Of a stretch of DNA of 64,000 bases, positions 28,353-37,791 are shown one piece after another. The notes under the pieces are model-generated. The model worked only from the letters and a program-made list of their open reading frames with translations, had not been told where the DNA came from and did no database searches. Source of the DNA: Arthrobacter sp. SLBN-83 (GTDB lineage Bacteria > Actinomycetota > Actinomycetes > Actinomycetales > Micrococcaceae); contig NZ_VFMX01000001.1 of the NCBI RefSeq assembly GCF_006715285.1, positions 2,232,001-2,296,000 of the forward strand, in the 5' to 3' direction. The position numbers were made by a program, and so were the translations under genes. Numbering within the stretch: the stretch's first letter is position 1; each line of letters opens with the position of its first letter.

Positions 28353-29829
28353 GTTCCGGATGCCGTCCCTGGGCGCGGACATGGAGCACGGCAAGGTGGT
28401 GGAGTGGCTGGTCAAGCCCGGGGACTACGTCCACAAGGGCGATCTGGTGGCCGCCGTGGACACGGACAAGACCGTGATGGATATCGAGTCGTTCCAGGAA
28501 GGCGTGGTGGCCGAATTCCTGGTGGACATCGGCGACACCGTTGAAGTGGGCACCCCGATCGCCCGGATCACAGCCACCCCCGCCGAAGTCCCGCAACCCC
28601 CGCTCACTTCCGGCCCCCTTTCCCCCGACGCCCGCTCACCTTTGGCAGCCCGGGAGTCAACGCCCGCTCACCCCGGTGCCGAGGCCGGGCACCCGGAGCC
28701 GGGCGCCAAAGCTTCCCCGCCGGTCCGGCACCTTGCGCACACGCTGGGGGTCGACGTCGGACGCCTCACCGGAAGCGGGCCCGGCGGCGAGGTGGTGCGG
28801 GCCGACGTCGAACGCGCCGCTGCTGCGTCCGTCACCCCAGCGGCGCCGCAGGAAGCCCCCACGCCTGAAGCGCCGGAAGCGCCGCCACCCGCCGAAGCCA
28901 GGCGGGTGCGGTCGTCGCCGCTTGCGCGGCGGCTCGCGGCCGAACTGGGCGTCAACCTGCACGACGTGAACGGAACAGGCCCCGGTGGCGCGGTAACGGA
29001 GGACGACGTGCTCTCCGCGGTCCCGCCCAGGGGCCGGCCAGCCAGGGAACACGTGGCGGAAAAGCCGGCGGAAGCACCGCCGTCGGAAGCTCCCGCCCCG
29101 GAGCCCGCGCCCGAAGCCGCGGAAGAGGCGCCACGGGGGAAACGCCCGACGGCGTCCGGCGGCAAGGCGGAGAGCCTGCGGCAGGCGGTGGGCGCGCTGA
29201 TGTCCCGGTCCAAGAAGGAGATCCCGCACTACTACCTGTCCACCACCCTGGACCTGGCGGCGGCGATGGCCTGGATGCAGGCGGCAAACCAGCAGCGGCC
29301 GGTGTCGTCGCGGCTGGTGCCGTCCGCCCTGCTGCTGAAGGCCACCGCGCTCGCGGCCAAGGAGGTGCCGGACATGAACGGCTTCTACACAAAGGGCGCG
29401 TTCCACCCCAGCAACGAGGTGCACCTGGGCATCGCCGTGGCGCTGCGGCACGGCGGGCTGGTGGCCCCGGCCCTGCACGACGCCGACACCCTCAGCCTGG
29501 ACGAACTCATGGACCAGCTGCGTGACCTGGTGGGCCGGGCCCGGGCGGGCCGGCTGCAGCGCGCGGAGATGGCCGATCCCACCATCACGGTGACCAACCT
29601 GGGGGATCTCGGCGTTGAAAGTGTGTACGGGGTGATCTACCCGCCGCAGGTGGCCATGGTGGGATTCGGCAAGGTCCTGGAGCAGCCGTGGGCGCGCAAC
29701 GGGATGCTCGGCATCCGGCATGCCGCCATCGCCACCTTGTCCGCGGACCACCGGGTGAGCGACGGGCTGCGCGGCGGCCGGTTCCTGGCCCGCATCGACG
29801 AACTGCTGCAGGCGCCGGAGAAGCTGTGA
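28345..29829 (+). CDS. Dihydrolipoamide acyltransferase E2 with two peripheral-subunit-binding domains
   Basis: A 494-residue E2 starting at a GTG. Residues 1-78 form a lipoyl domain with the lipoylated Lys in [12 protein letters not shown] near residue 43. A Pro/Ala linker leads to a first subunit-binding domain ([20 protein letters not shown], about 130-158), another linker, then a second ([20 protein letters not shown], about 192-225). The catalytic domain fills 275-494, with the active-site SADHRVSDG near 470. E2 proteins usually have one subunit-binding domain. It transfers the acyl group from lipoate to CoA, or possibly to the ACP encoded next. Confidence 0.93.
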   Translation: MAEFRMPSLGADMEHGKVVEWLVKPGDYVHKGDLVAAVDTDKTVMDIESFQEGVVAEFLVDIGDTVEVGTPIARITATPAEVPQPPLTSGPLSPDARSPLAARESTPAHPGAEAGHPEPGAKASPPVRHLAHTLGVDVGRLTGSGPGGEVVRADVERAAAASVTPAAPQEAPTPEAPEAPPPAEARRVRSSPLARRLAAELGVNLHDVNGTGPGGAVTEDDVLSAVPPRGRPAREHVAEKPAEAPPSEAPAPEPAPEAAEEAPRGKRPTASGGKAESLRQAVGALMSRSKKEIPHYYLSTTLDLAAAMAWMQAANQQRPVSSRLVPSALLLKATALAAKEVPDMNGFYTKGAFHPSNEVHLGIAVALRHGGLVAPALHDADTLSLDELMDQLRDLVGRARAGRLQRAEMADPTITVTNLGDLGVESVYGVIYPPQVAMVGFGKVLEQPWARNGMLGIRHAAIATLSADHRVSDGLRGGRFLARIDELLQAPEKL

Positions 29830-29842
29830 ACGAGGAGGAGCG

Positions 29843-30085
29843 GTGAACGAACAGGATGCGCGCCAGGCGGTGGAGGCCGCGATCGGGAAAGTAGCGCCCG
29901 ACGTCGAACCCGAAGACCTGGAGGACGGCGCCAGGCTCCGCCAGGACCTGGAACTGGACTCGCTGGATTTCCTCCGCCTGGTGGAGGTGATCGCGGAGAC
30001 CACCGGCGTGGACATCCCGGAGGCCGACTACCCTGCCGTGGCCACCGTGGACGGGCTGGTCACCTACGTCGCTGCCCACGGGTGA
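29843..30085 (+). CDS. Acyl carrier protein
   Basis: An 80-residue acidic four-helix carrier. The phosphopantetheine attachment Ser is in LELDSLDFLRLVEVI near residue 39, the normal DSL motif. GAGGAG precedes the start, 13 bp after the E2 stop. It is not near fatty-acid or polyketide synthase genes, so its partners are probably the ligase and E2 of this cluster. The likeliest reading, by inference, is that the acyl group made by the dehydrogenase or ligase is held on this carrier. Confidence 0.9.
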   Translation: MNEQDARQAVEAAIGKVAPDVEPEDLEDGARLRQDLELDSLDFLRLVEVIAETTGVDIPEADYPAVATVDGLVTYVAAHG

Positions 30086-30092
30086 CGCTGCG

Positions 30093-31106
30093 GTGGGAAC
30101 CCCGGCGAAGGACCGCGGGCAGAACCCTGTGAAGCCACGGCGGCGACGGCGGTGGCCGCGCCGCCTGGGGATCGCGGCGCTGGTTGTCCTTGGCCTGGTC
30201 CTCGTTTCCACCGTTGCCAACCTCCTCCTGGAGCAGCGGGAGAAGGCAACCATGGCGCCTTACGGCGAGCGGGTGGCGGTGGCCGGTGGATCCTTGAATG
30301 TGGTCCGGGGCGGGGACGACGGCGGCGGGACCGCCCAAGGCCAGCCCATTATCCTCCTCAGCGGCCTGGGAACCGCCGCGCCAGGACTGGACTTCGCGCC
30401 CTTGATGCGCGAGCTCAAGGGCTTCGACGTCATTGTGGTGGAAGGGTTCGGGTACGGCTACAGCGACATGGAGGCAAGCGCCCGGACCAACGAGCACATC
30501 AGCAACGAGCTGCACGAGGTGCTGGCCAAGCTCCAGGTCCGGCAGCCCTACATCCTGGCGGGGCACTCCATCGCCGGGTTCTACCTGCTGGATTACGCCA
30601 ACAGGTACCGCTCCGAGGTTTCCGCGGTGGTGGGCATCGACGCCACCATTCCCAAGCCAGGGGACGGGCCCGTGGCGGAGCCGCAGCAGGGCATCAACTG
30701 GATAAAGCTGCTGGCTGCCACCGGGATTGTCCGCGTGGCGGCCACGCTGGCGCCCGGCCTGGTGGACCCGGACAGCAGCGCCTATTCGGATGAGGAGCTG
30801 CAGCGGATGCGCACCATGATGCTCTGGAACGTAGGCAATCCAGCCGTGGCTGATGAAACTGCCCGTATCGCCAACAACGCTGCTGCCCTCCGGGGTGTCA
30901 CCTATCCCGCCGACCTGCCGGTCCTGGCCTTCATTGCCGATGAGAAGAATGACAGGACCGCCACCAAGACCGCAGCCGCGGAGAACCTGTTGAAGAATGT
31001 CACCCGGCACCAGGTCCTGCCCCTGGAAGGCGGCCACTACCTGCACTGGACACAGGCCCAGCGGATGGCGGAGGAGATCCGGCGGTTCGTTGCGCCGGCG
31101 GGCTGA
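30093..31106 (+). CDS. Alpha/beta hydrolase with N-terminal membrane anchor
   Basis: A 337-residue hydrolase. An Arg-rich start and one transmembrane helix (IAALVVLGLVLVSTVANLLL, about 27-46) point to an extracytoplasmic catalytic domain. The nucleophile elbow GHSIAG is near residue 152, the oxyanion region ILLSGLG near 86 and the catalytic His in EGGHYLHW near 313. The GTG start lies 7 bp after the acyl-carrier-protein stop, so it is the last gene of the train. It could be an esterase or thioesterase, but the membrane anchor makes direct action on the ACP unlikely. Confidence 0.85.
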   Translation: MGTPAKDRGQNPVKPRRRRRWPRRLGIAALVVLGLVLVSTVANLLLEQREKATMAPYGERVAVAGGSLNVVRGGDDGGGTAQGQPIILLSGLGTAAPGLDFAPLMRELKGFDVIVVEGFGYGYSDMEASARTNEHISNELHEVLAKLQVRQPYILAGHSIAGFYLLDYANRYRSEVSAVVGIDATIPKPGDGPVAEPQQGINWIKLLAATGIVRVAATLAPGLVDPDSSAYSDEELQRMRTMMLWNVGNPAVADETARIANNAAALRGVTYPADLPVLAFIADEKNDRTATKTAAAENLLKNVTRHQVLPLEGGHYLHWTQAQRMAEEIRRFVAPAG

Positions 31107-31177
31107 TGGCCCCCTGGAGGCCTGCAACCGTAGACGGCGGGCTGATTTGACGTGGAGGAGTGGCTTAAAATGCCTCC

Positions 31178-31906
31178 ATGGAACGTGACGATGCGAGTAA
31201 TTTCGAGCAGTTGCACGATCTTGTTGCCGAGATGGACGACATCAGGGGACTCCTGGACGGCATCACCGGTATCGCTGCAGCCGCGATGACCAGGACCGCC
31301 GGCACGCAGGTTGAATGTGCCGTCACCCTTTACCGGAGAAGGCGGCCCCCTACAATCGCGGGCAGCGATGATGAGGCAATCCTGCTGGACGGCCATGAGC
31401 AACGTCTGGCGGACGGACCCTGTACTGACGCGATGCAGAGCGGGGAGCCTGAGCTTCTGGACGCCCCGTCCGATGCAAGGTGGCCGGCCTTCCGGAAGGA
31501 ATTGGAAGCCACGAGCTTTGACAGTGTCCTTGGCGTTCCGCTCGATTTAGGCAGCGAAGCGTCGGCCGCCTTGAACTTCTTTGCCGCGGGGGCCGGAGTG
31601 TTTACCGCGGAGGTCTCGAAGGATGCCGAGGAGTTCGCCCACATAGCCGCCCGTGCGCTTCGGCTGGGGCTGAGGATTGCCGGGGCGGAATTGAAGGCAG
31701 AGGACCTTGAGGCAGCCATGAGCCATCGGACGGCCATCGACATGGCGCGGGGCATCATCATGGCCCAGAGCCGCTGCTCCGGAGACGAAGCCTTCAATTT
31801 GCTGCGTGACGTCTCCAGCACCCGGAATGAAAAGCTCCATGATGTGGCCCGCTCCGTCGTTGCCGGCATCGACGGCTCTGCCACAAGCACCTTCTTCGAG
31901 TCCTGA
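31178..31906 (+). CDS. GAF-ANTAR domain antitermination regulator
   Basis: A 242-residue two-domain regulator. A GAF sensor domain spans about 20-165 (ALNFFAAGAGVF and LGLRIAGAE mark its end). An ANTAR RNA-binding domain covers about 175-235, with the conserved MSHRTAIDMARGIIMAQSR and Ala/aromatic residues of the three-helix bundle. ANTAR proteins bind paired hairpins in nascent RNA and prevent termination. It is the intact counterpart of the frameshifted gene at 2800-3542. It is convergent with the MFS gene 8 bp away. The signal sensed and RNA targets are unknown. Confidence 0.88.
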   Translation: MERDDASNFEQLHDLVAEMDDIRGLLDGITGIAAAAMTRTAGTQVECAVTLYRRRRPPTIAGSDDEAILLDGHEQRLADGPCTDAMQSGEPELLDAPSDARWPAFRKELEATSFDSVLGVPLDLGSEASAALNFFAAGAGVFTAEVSKDAEEFAHIAARALRLGLRIAGAELKAEDLEAAMSHRTAIDMARGIIMAQSRCSGDEAFNLLRDVSSTRNEKLHDVARSVVAGIDGSATSTFFES

Positions 31907-31914
31907 GCCTGCCC

Positions 31915-33192
31915 CTACCGCAGGGCGTGGTCGTTGCCGCGCATCCGGACGGCAACCACGACGCCGGACGCTGCGGTAAGGACCGCGACGGCGGCGATGG
32001 CTGCGGGGATGCCGTAGAGGTCGGCAAGGACACCGGACAGCAGGGCACCCACGGCGAAACCGCCGTCGCGCCATAGCCGGTAGACGCCCACCGAGCGGGC
32101 CCGCCAGGCAGGGTGGGCCACGTCCCCGATGGCGGCCAGCAGGGTGGGGTAGACCAGGGCGGTACCGAGGCCAAGGACGACGGCGGCGGCCAGCCAGGGC
32201 CCAAAGCCGTGCGCTGCGGCGATGATCCACAGGGCGGCGGCCTGGACCAGCATTCCGGCGGTGATGAACCACTTGCGGCCCCAGCGGTCGGAGGCGGCGC
32301 CGGTGACCAGCTGCGCGGCACCCCAGGCGGCGGGGTAGGCGGCGGCCAGGATGCCGATCTGGCCAAGGCTCAGCCCCGCGCCGGCGAACAGGACGGGGAA
32401 GAGGCCCCAGGCCAAGCCGTCGTTGAGGTTGTTTACCAGGCCGGCCTGGCTGGCTGCGGAAAGTGAGCGGTCCTTGAAGCTGGTGAGGACGAAGACCTGG
32501 CCCGTGGTGAGGCCGACGTGCGCGCTGTCCTGGCTGCTGGCGTGCTGGGAGGCCTCGGTCCTGGCGTGGTGGTGGGTTTCCTTCACGGCCAGGACCGTCA
32601 GCCCCAGGCCCAGGGCGATGTACGCGGCGCCCAGCAGGAACGGGGCAGGACGCAGGCCGAAAGCGGTGGCCAGGTAGCCGGTGGCCAATGCTGTGACGGC
32701 CACGCCCAGGTAGCCCGCGGCCTCGTTGAAGCCCATGGCCAGGCCGCGCTGCTTGGGGCCCACCAAGTCCATTTTCATGATCACGGCGGTGGACCAGGTG
32801 AGGCCCTGGCTGATGCCCAGCAGCACGTTGGCCGCCACGATCCAACCCCAGGACGGGCCGAAGATGAGCATGATCGGTACAGGCACCGCTGCCAGCCAGC
32901 CTGCCATCAGGACGGGTTTGCGGCCGTACCGGTCAGAGAGGGTGCCGGCGAAGTAGTTCATCGCGGCCTTGGACAGGCCGAAGGCCAGGATGTACGTCAG
33001 CGCGCTCGTGTAGAGGTCGAGGTGGAATTCCTGCGAGGCCAGCAGGGGCAGGACCGTGCGTTCCTGGCCCAGGGTGCCGCCCACCAGCGCATTGACGGCA
33101 ACCAGCAGCATGAACTGCGCCAGGTTCTGCCGCAGGCCCAGAACAGCAGGCGCTGGTTCGCTGCTGTGGCGCGGGAGTGCTGTGCCGGTCAT
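31915..33192 (-). CDS. MFS transporter
   Basis: A 425-residue permease with 12 predicted transmembrane helices. The family loop between helices 2 and 3, DRYGRKPVL, is near residue 86, and its repeat SDRWGRKWF is near 290. A His-rich cytosolic loop (ETHHHARTEASQHASSQ) lies between the halves and might bind metal, which is inference. I chose the ATG at 33192, preceded by GGAAACC. It lies 146 bp downstream of the persulfide dioxygenase gene on the same strand and could be read from the same promoter. The substrate is unknown. Confidence 0.87.
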   Translation of the reverse strand: MTGTALPRHSSEPAPAVLGLRQNLAQFMLLVAVNALVGGTLGQERTVLPLLASQEFHLDLYTSALTYILAFGLSKAAMNYFAGTLSDRYGRKPVLMAGWLAAVPVPIMLIFGPSWGWIVAANVLLGISQGLTWSTAVIMKMDLVGPKQRGLAMGFNEAAGYLGVAVTALATGYLATAFGLRPAPFLLGAAYIALGLGLTVLAVKETHHHARTEASQHASSQDSAHVGLTTGQVFVLTSFKDRSLSAASQAGLVNNLNDGLAWGLFPVLFAGAGLSLGQIGILAAAYPAAWGAAQLVTGAASDRWGRKWFITAGMLVQAAALWIIAAAHGFGPWLAAAVVLGLGTALVYPTLLAAIGDVAHPAWRARSVGVYRLWRDGGFAVGALLSGVLADLYGIPAAIAAVAVLTAASGVVVAVRMRGNDHALR

Positions 33193-33338
33193 CGAGTGGT
33201 TTCCGTTCTGTTTTGGACAAAAGGGTGGCCGGGCGTGTGGGGGCACGCCCGGGCCGGGTCCGGATGCGCTGGGGACGCAACCGGACCGGAACCCGGGCAG
33301 GAGGGGGGTCCTGCCCGGGTGGTCTTGCGGGGTCCTGG

Positions 33339-34739
33339 CTAGACCGCGGGGACGCTGTTCTGCCAGGAGTTCCAGGCTGCGTAGCTGCCGTCCAGTTCGA
33401 CGACGTCGTACCCGGCGCGGCGCAGGGCGCTGGCTGCTACGGAGTTCCGGACGCCGGACTGGCAGTAGGACACGATGGTGCCTCCGGCCGGCAGCTCATC
33501 GAGGTGCCACATGACGCGGCCGCCGCTGAGCTGGTACGAGCCCGGGACGTGCCCGGCCTTGTGCTCGGTCTTGTTGCGGACGTCCAGGACCATGGCTGCG
33601 TCGAAGCCTTCGAGTTCCTCCGGCTGGATCAGCTTGGGGGTGAAGGTGGGCAGTCCCTCGATGCTGGTCAGGTAGCCGGCCACGTTGTCGATGCCCACGC
33701 GGACCAGGTGGTCCCACATGTCCTGCGCCTGCTCCTGGTCCTTGGCCAACAGCACCAGCGGGTTCTTGTCCGTCTCCGGGTTCACCACCCAGGCGCCATA
33801 GCTGGCAACGGACTTGCCGGCCGGAACGTTGAGGGAGCGGACCACGGTGCCTTCGTGGACCTCGCTGTTTGAGCGGGTGTCGATGAAGGTCAGCGTGTCT
33901 TCCGCCAGGCCTTCAGCCACGACGGCGGTTTCCAGTTCCTTCAGCGGTGCGCGCTCGCCCATGACGTCCGGGCCAACGCGGTTTTCGCGCTTCATGCGGC
34001 CGAAGTAGGCGTGCGCGTCGGGCTGGCCGTCGAGGAGTTCGTCGATGAAGCCCTGCTCGTCGTTGGCGGCGAGGTAGGGGCCCCACCAGGCGTAGAGGCG
34101 TTCGTAGCCCACTGTGGAGGACGGGATGGCGCCGAGGGCCTTGCCGCAGGCGCTGCCGGCGCCGTGGGCGGGGTGGACCTGGACGTAGTCGGGCAGGGTG
34201 AGGAACTTGTCGCGCAGGCTGGCGAAGAGCTGCTTGGCGCCCTCGAAGCGGGTGTCGATGCCGCCGGCGGCTTCATCCAGCAGGTCCGGGCGGCCCAGGT
34301 CGCCGGAGAAGACGAAGTCTCCGGAGAGCAGGTAGCCGGGCTTGTCGCTGAACGCGCCGTCGGTCACCAGGAAGGACAGGTGCTCGGGGGTGTGTCCGGG
34401 GGTGTGGACCGCCTTGATGCTGATGTTTCCCAGGGTAATGGCGTCGCCGTCGTACAGCCGCTCGCTGTCGAACTCGTACTGCCAGTCCGGGCCGCCTTCG
34501 CCGGAGACGTAGATCTTGGCGCCGGTGGCGGCCGCCAGTTCGCGGGTGCCGGAGAGGTAGTCGGCGTGGATGTGGGTCTCGGTGACGGCCACGATCTTCA
34601 TGCCGTTCTTGGCGGCAAGGTCCTGGTAGACGGCGATGTCGCGGCGGCCGTCCACCACAATGGCTTCGCCCTTGGCCTGGCAGCCGATCAGGTAGCTGGC
34701 CTGGGCCAGGTCTTCGTCGTAAATGCGCTCGATAAGCAT
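33339..34739 (-). CDS. Metallo-beta-lactamase/rhodanese persulfide dioxygenase-like protein
   Basis: A 466-residue protein. Residues 1-245 are a metallo-beta-lactamase domain of the ETHE1/CstB type with metal ligands in ETHIHADYLSG near 54 and later in VHTPGHTPEHLSF and LLSGDFVFSGDLGRPDL. Two rhodanese domains follow: the first (about 270-355) lacks an active Cys, and the second ends with the active loop CQSGVRNS near 437. CstB-type enzymes oxidise persulfides to thiosulfate. The promoter region holds a CstR-like operator at 34794-34814, tying it to the regulon up to 37747. Confidence 0.92.
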   Translation of the reverse strand: MLIERIYDEDLAQASYLIGCQAKGEAIVVDGRRDIAVYQDLAAKNGMKIVAVTETHIHADYLSGTRELAAATGAKIYVSGEGGPDWQYEFDSERLYDGDAITLGNISIKAVHTPGHTPEHLSFLVTDGAFSDKPGYLLSGDFVFSGDLGRPDLLDEAAGGIDTRFEGAKQLFASLRDKFLTLPDYVQVHPAHGAGSACGKALGAIPSSTVGYERLYAWWGPYLAANDEQGFIDELLDGQPDAHAYFGRMKRENRVGPDVMGERAPLKELETAVVAEGLAEDTLTFIDTRSNSEVHEGTVVRSLNVPAGKSVASYGAWVVNPETDKNPLVLLAKDQEQAQDMWDHLVRVGIDNVAGYLTSIEGLPTFTPKLIQPEELEGFDAAMVLDVRNKTEHKAGHVPGSYQLSGGRVMWHLDELPAGGTIVSYCQSGVRNSVAASALRRAGYDVVELDGSYAAWNSWQNSVPAV

Positions 34740-34793
34740 GTGGTGCTCTCCTTCAGTTGAAAGGGGATGGGAAGTTGTTCTGCATCCAGTATA

Positions 34794-34814
34794 GATACCC
34801 CGGGGGGGTATACC
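34794..34814. promoter_or_regulatory. CsoR/CstR-family operator upstream of the persulfide dioxygenase gene
   Basis: GATACCCC followed by a G-run and GTATACC forms the C-rich/G-rich inverted repeat with flanking ATA/TAT typical of CsoR-family operators. It ends about 55 bp upstream of the start at 34739. The same pattern occurs three times before the CstR-like gene. Confidence 0.8.
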
Positions 34815-34848
34815 GCAACGATGGATGCGCGCGGTTATTGACTGCAGG

Positions 34849-35580
34849 TCAGGCGTGCTGCTGGGCTGCCTCTGCGCGGAGCTTGTCCATGTCCAGGTTC
34901 TTGACGGCCTGGATGACTTCCTCGAGGCCGGTGGTGTTGAGGGCTCCGGGCTGTGAGAAGACCAAAGTCTTGTCCTTGAAGGCCATCAGCGTGGGGATCG
35001 AGGTGATGTTTGCCGCGGCGGCGAGTGCCTGCTCGGCTTCGGTGTCCACCTTGGCGAAGGTGATGTCCGGGTGCCGTTCTGCGGCGGCGCCGTAGGTGGG
35101 GGCGAACATGCGGCAGGGGCCGCACCATGCTGCCCAGAAGTCCACGAAGACAATGTCGTTGTCCTCCAGGGTCTGGGCGAAGGATTGCTGGGTGATGTCG
35201 GCGGTTGCCATGGTCTGTCGTGTCCTTTCGGGCGAAGTTGGGTGGTTGCCCTGGGTTTGCTGCTGCCGCCAAAGGGCAGGGCGGGGCTTAGGTGGTGGGA
35301 AGTCCTGCGCGGGTCCAGGCATGCCGCCGGCCATGGTGTCTGCCTTGTAACCGACGCCGTTGAGGGCATCGGCGACGGCGGCGCTGCGGTTGCCGCTGCG
35401 GCAGACGGCGATCACGGGCACGGCCGGATCGAGCTCGCCCAGGCGGGCCTGCAGCTGGCCCATCGGGATGTGCAGGGCGCCGGGGATCATGCCCTCGGCG
35501 ACTTCAAAGTCCTCGCGGACATCCAGGATGCGCGCGGTGGAGCGGCGCTGGTCGGTCTCGGTGATGGTGATTTCAGCCAT
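34849..35580 (-). CDS. Rhodanese-thioredoxin open frame (probable fusion created by a frameshift)
   Basis: One 243-codon frame. Residues 1-90 are a rhodanese with active loop VCRSGNRSAA near 58. Residues 124-243 are a thioredoxin with WAAWCGPCR near 149 that matches full-length thioredoxins from their first Met. The joining stretch (about 91-123) reads like translated intergenic DNA and contains a good ribosome binding site, GAAAGGA, before the Met at 35211. In the +1 frame the rhodanese would end AWTRAGLPTT then stop at 35288-35290, a normal family ending. A one-base loss near 35313-35326 therefore probably fused two genes. Thioredoxin can still start separately. Confidence 0.85.
   Translation of the reverse strand: MAEITITETDQRRSTARILDVREDFEVAEGMIPGALHIPMGQLQARLGELDPAVPVIAVCRSGNRSAAVADALNGVGYKADTMAGGMPGPAQDFPPPKPRPALWRQQQTQGNHPTSPERTRQTMATADITQQSFAQTLEDNDIVFVDFWAAWCGPCRMFAPTYGAAAERHPDITFAKVDTEAEQALAAAANITSIPTLMAFKDKTLVFSQPGALNTTGLEEVIQAVKNLDMDKLRAEAAQQHA
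35203..35226 (-). promoter_or_regulatory. Internal ribosome binding site and start for thioredoxin
   Basis: On the minus strand GAAAGGA precedes an ATG at 35211 with roughly 10 bases between. The Met begins a complete 120-residue thioredoxin (34849-35211). Independent translation of thioredoxin from here is likely. Confidence 0.6.
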
Positions 35581-35627
35581 GGGAGTTCTCCTTTGAAGTG
35601 GGTTGCGGCTGGTGGGGTGGAGTTGGG

Positions 35628-35969
35628 TCAGCGGACGGCTTCGCCGGCCTGGCGCCAGGCGGCCATGCCGCCGCGCACGGAGTAGGCGTCATATCCCTTG
35701 GCGGCCAGGAGCCTGGCCGCCGAGGCAGAACGGACGCCGGAGGCGCAGACGGCAATCACCGGGCGGGCTTTCTGGATGCCGGCAGTGCTGGTCTGCAGCC
35801 GGTCCAGGGGAACGTGTTTGGCCTGGGGTGCGCGGCCGGTGCGCCACTCCTGGGCGGACCTGACATCGATCAGCGTTGCGCCGGAGCCCAGGAGTTCCTT
35901 GGCCTGCGCCACGGAAATCGTCTTGTAGGGCTTGCTGAAGGCCTTCTTAAGGGAATCGAGAAGTCCCAT
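35628..35969 (-). CDS. Single-domain rhodanese sulfurtransferase
   Basis: A 113-residue rhodanese. After a short amphipathic N-terminus (MGLLDSLKKAFSKPYKTI), the domain shows LIDVRSAQEWRTGRAPQAKH near residue 35, the active-site loop CASGVRSAS near 77, and a terminal GGMAAWRQAGE. I chose the ATG at 35969, preceded by CAGGAG at proper spacing. It would move sulfane sulfur between persulfide carriers. It lies between the TauE gene and the rhodanese-thioredoxin frame in the leftward operon. Confidence 0.92.
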   Translation of the reverse strand: MGLLDSLKKAFSKPYKTISVAQAKELLGSGATLIDVRSAQEWRTGRAPQAKHVPLDRLQTSTAGIQKARPVIAVCASGVRSASAARLLAAKGYDAYSVRGGMAAWRQAGEAVR

Positions 35970-35992
35970 GTTGTGCTCCTGTTGGAAAGGGG

Positions 35993-36751
35993 TCAGGCGG
36001 TGACCGTGCCGGCGGTGACCCACGCCGCGACGGCGAAGATGAGTACCGCGAATGAGATGCGGATGTGCTTGTCGTGCAGGCGGCGGGCCAGCCGGGCGGC
36101 GAAGATGGAGCCCAGGATGGCCGGTACCGCGAAGGCCAGGGTGGTGGCCCAGTCGATGGTGTAGCCGGCCGCGTGGGCGCTGAACCCGGCGGCCGAGTTG
36201 ATGACGATGATCGCCAGGGAGGTTCCTACGGCCTGCTTCATCCGCAGGCCCAGGAAGATGGTCAGTGCGGGGGTGATCAGGAATCCGCCGCCCACGCCGA
36301 GCAGTCCGGTGAGGAACCCGACGAGCAGTCCGACGCCTACGGCCTTCGGGGCGCAGGACCGGAAGGCCCGGTTTGGGCCGATGCTGCAGGATCCCTCGGT
36401 TTCCCGGGGCTTCTTGAGCATCCGGATGCCCGCCACCACCATGATCACGGCGAAGGCGAGCATCAGGATGTTGGGATCCAGCAGCTTGCCCACTGCCGCG
36501 CCGGCCCAGGCCGCCGGGATGCCGGCGGCACCCACCAGGGCGATCACCGGCCAGTTCAGGCCTTCGCGGAGGCGGGGGAGCAAAGCGGCCAGTGAGGAGA
36601 TTCCCACCACCAGCAGGGAGGTGGGAATGGCCTGGGCGGGGCTCATGCCCACGCCGTACACCAGCGCTGGAACGGCGATGATGGACCCGCCGCCGCCCAC
36701 TACGCCCAGTACGACGCCGACGACGAGCCCCAGACCCAGGGCCGGGATCAT
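35993..36751 (-). CDS. TauE/SafE family sulfite/thiosulfate exporter
   Basis: A 252-residue membrane protein of the TauE/SafE family with eight expected hydrophobic helices. The family glycine-rich segments [25 protein letters not shown]... at the N-terminus and the repeat [20 protein letters not shown] near residue 142 are clear. Neighbouring genes produce thiosulfate or sulfite from persulfide, so export of an oxyanion or sulfur compound is the likely role. It overlaps the upstream rhodanese gene by 4 bp (ATGA). Confidence 0.9.
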   Translation of the reverse strand: MIPALGLGLVVGVVLGVVGGGGSIIAVPALVYGVGMSPAQAIPTSLLVVGISSLAALLPRLREGLNWPVIALVGAAGIPAAWAGAAVGKLLDPNILMLAFAVIMVVAGIRMLKKPRETEGSCSIGPNRAFRSCAPKAVGVGLLVGFLTGLLGVGGGFLITPALTIFLGLRMKQAVGTSLAIIVINSAAGFSAHAAGYTIDWATTLAFAVPAILGSIFAARLARRLHDKHIRISFAVLIFAVAAWVTAGTVTA

Positions 36752-37365
36752 GCCGCAGCGCCCTCTTCAGCCGTCTGCACGGGAAGCTGCAGGATGGCGC
36801 TTTCGCGGGTGGGTTCCTTGGCGGCCTTGTTCCACGGCATGGCGGACAGGGCCTTGCCCATGGCGCAGGTGTTGGTCGCAGCCGAGAACGTCAGTCCGGT
36901 GCCGATGGCGCCTGCCAGCATGCGCACCTTGGGCGAGACGAACTTGCCGCCGGCCAGGCCAAGCATCACCAGGGAGCCGGCGGCCAGGCGGACCTGGCGC
37001 TCCAGATCCCAGCGGTCCTTGCCCTTGACCACGTCGCCGCCGGCGGCAGCGAAGCCGGGAACCCCGCCGGTGAGGACGTACGCGGTGTCCAGGCCAACGG
37101 TGGCCATGCGTTGGCGGGCCTGCTCGGCGCGGACGCCGGACTGGCAGACCAGGACCACGCGTGAACCCAGCCGGGCGGCGAGTTCATCAGTGTGCTCGGA
37201 GAGCAGCGGGAGCGGCACGTTGTAGGAGCCGCGGATGTGCATGGACTCGAACTCGGCGGCAGAGCGAACGTCGATCACCACCAGGTCCTGGTGCTCTTGG
37301 ATCCAGGACTGGAGCGTTTCGGGGGCGAGTGCGGTGACGGCGGTTGCCTTGGAAGGGGAAGTCAT
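36748..37365 (-). CDS. Rhodanese with C-terminal DUF2892-type membrane domain
   Basis: A 205-residue protein. Residues 10-110 form a rhodanese with [20 protein letters not shown] and the active loop CQSGVRAEQ near 74. From about 125 a YgaP/DUF2892-like segment with two hydrophobic helices follows ([15 protein letters not shown], then [18 protein letters not shown]). YgaP-type proteins anchor rhodanese at the membrane. The ATG at 37365 has GAGAGG upstream. It is the first gene of the leftward operon and faces the CstR gene across three operator-like palindromes. Confidence 0.92.
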   Translation of the reverse strand: MTSPSKATAVTALAPETLQSWIQEHQDLVVIDVRSAAEFESMHIRGSYNVPLPLLSEHTDELAARLGSRVVLVCQSGVRAEQARQRMATVGLDTAYVLTGGVPGFAAAGGDVVKGKDRWDLERQVRLAAGSLVMLGLAGGKFVSPKVRMLAGAIGTGLTFSAATNTCAMGKALSAMPWNKAAKEPTRESAILQLPVQTAEEGAAA

Positions 37366-37392
37366 AAGTGGCCTCTCGGAAGGGGTCGGATG

Positions 37393-37410
37393 AATACCCC
37401 ACCGAGTATT
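37393..37410. promoter_or_regulatory. CsoR/CstR-family operator 1 in the divergent promoter
   Basis: AATACCCC-ACCG-AGTATT is a degenerate version of the C-rich/G-rich palindrome. It is the closest of three to the rhodanese-DUF2892 start at 37365. Confidence 0.65.
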
Positions 37411-37413
37411 ACA

Positions 37414-37430
37414 GATACCCCCGGGGGTAC
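37414..37430. promoter_or_regulatory. CsoR/CstR-family operator 2 in the divergent promoter
   Basis: GATACCCCCGGGGGTAC is the best-formed palindrome of the set and matches the consensus ATACCCCC/GGGGGTAT. It lies midway between the leftward operon and the rightward repressor gene. Confidence 0.82.
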
Positions 37431-37435
37431 TCAAA

Positions 37436-37453
37436 ACACCCACGGGGGTATAT
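37436..37453. promoter_or_regulatory. CsoR/CstR-family operator 3 in the divergent promoter
   Basis: ACACCCAC-GGGGGTATAT has a strong right half and a degenerate left half. It overlaps the likely promoter of the repressor gene that starts at 37490, so it could give autoregulation. Confidence 0.7.
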
Positions 37454-37459
37454 AGTTGA

Positions 37460-37747
<288 letters not shown>

Positions 37748-37791
37748 TTCAACGCCCCATCAGCGGACCGGCAACAACCTCAAGGAGCACC

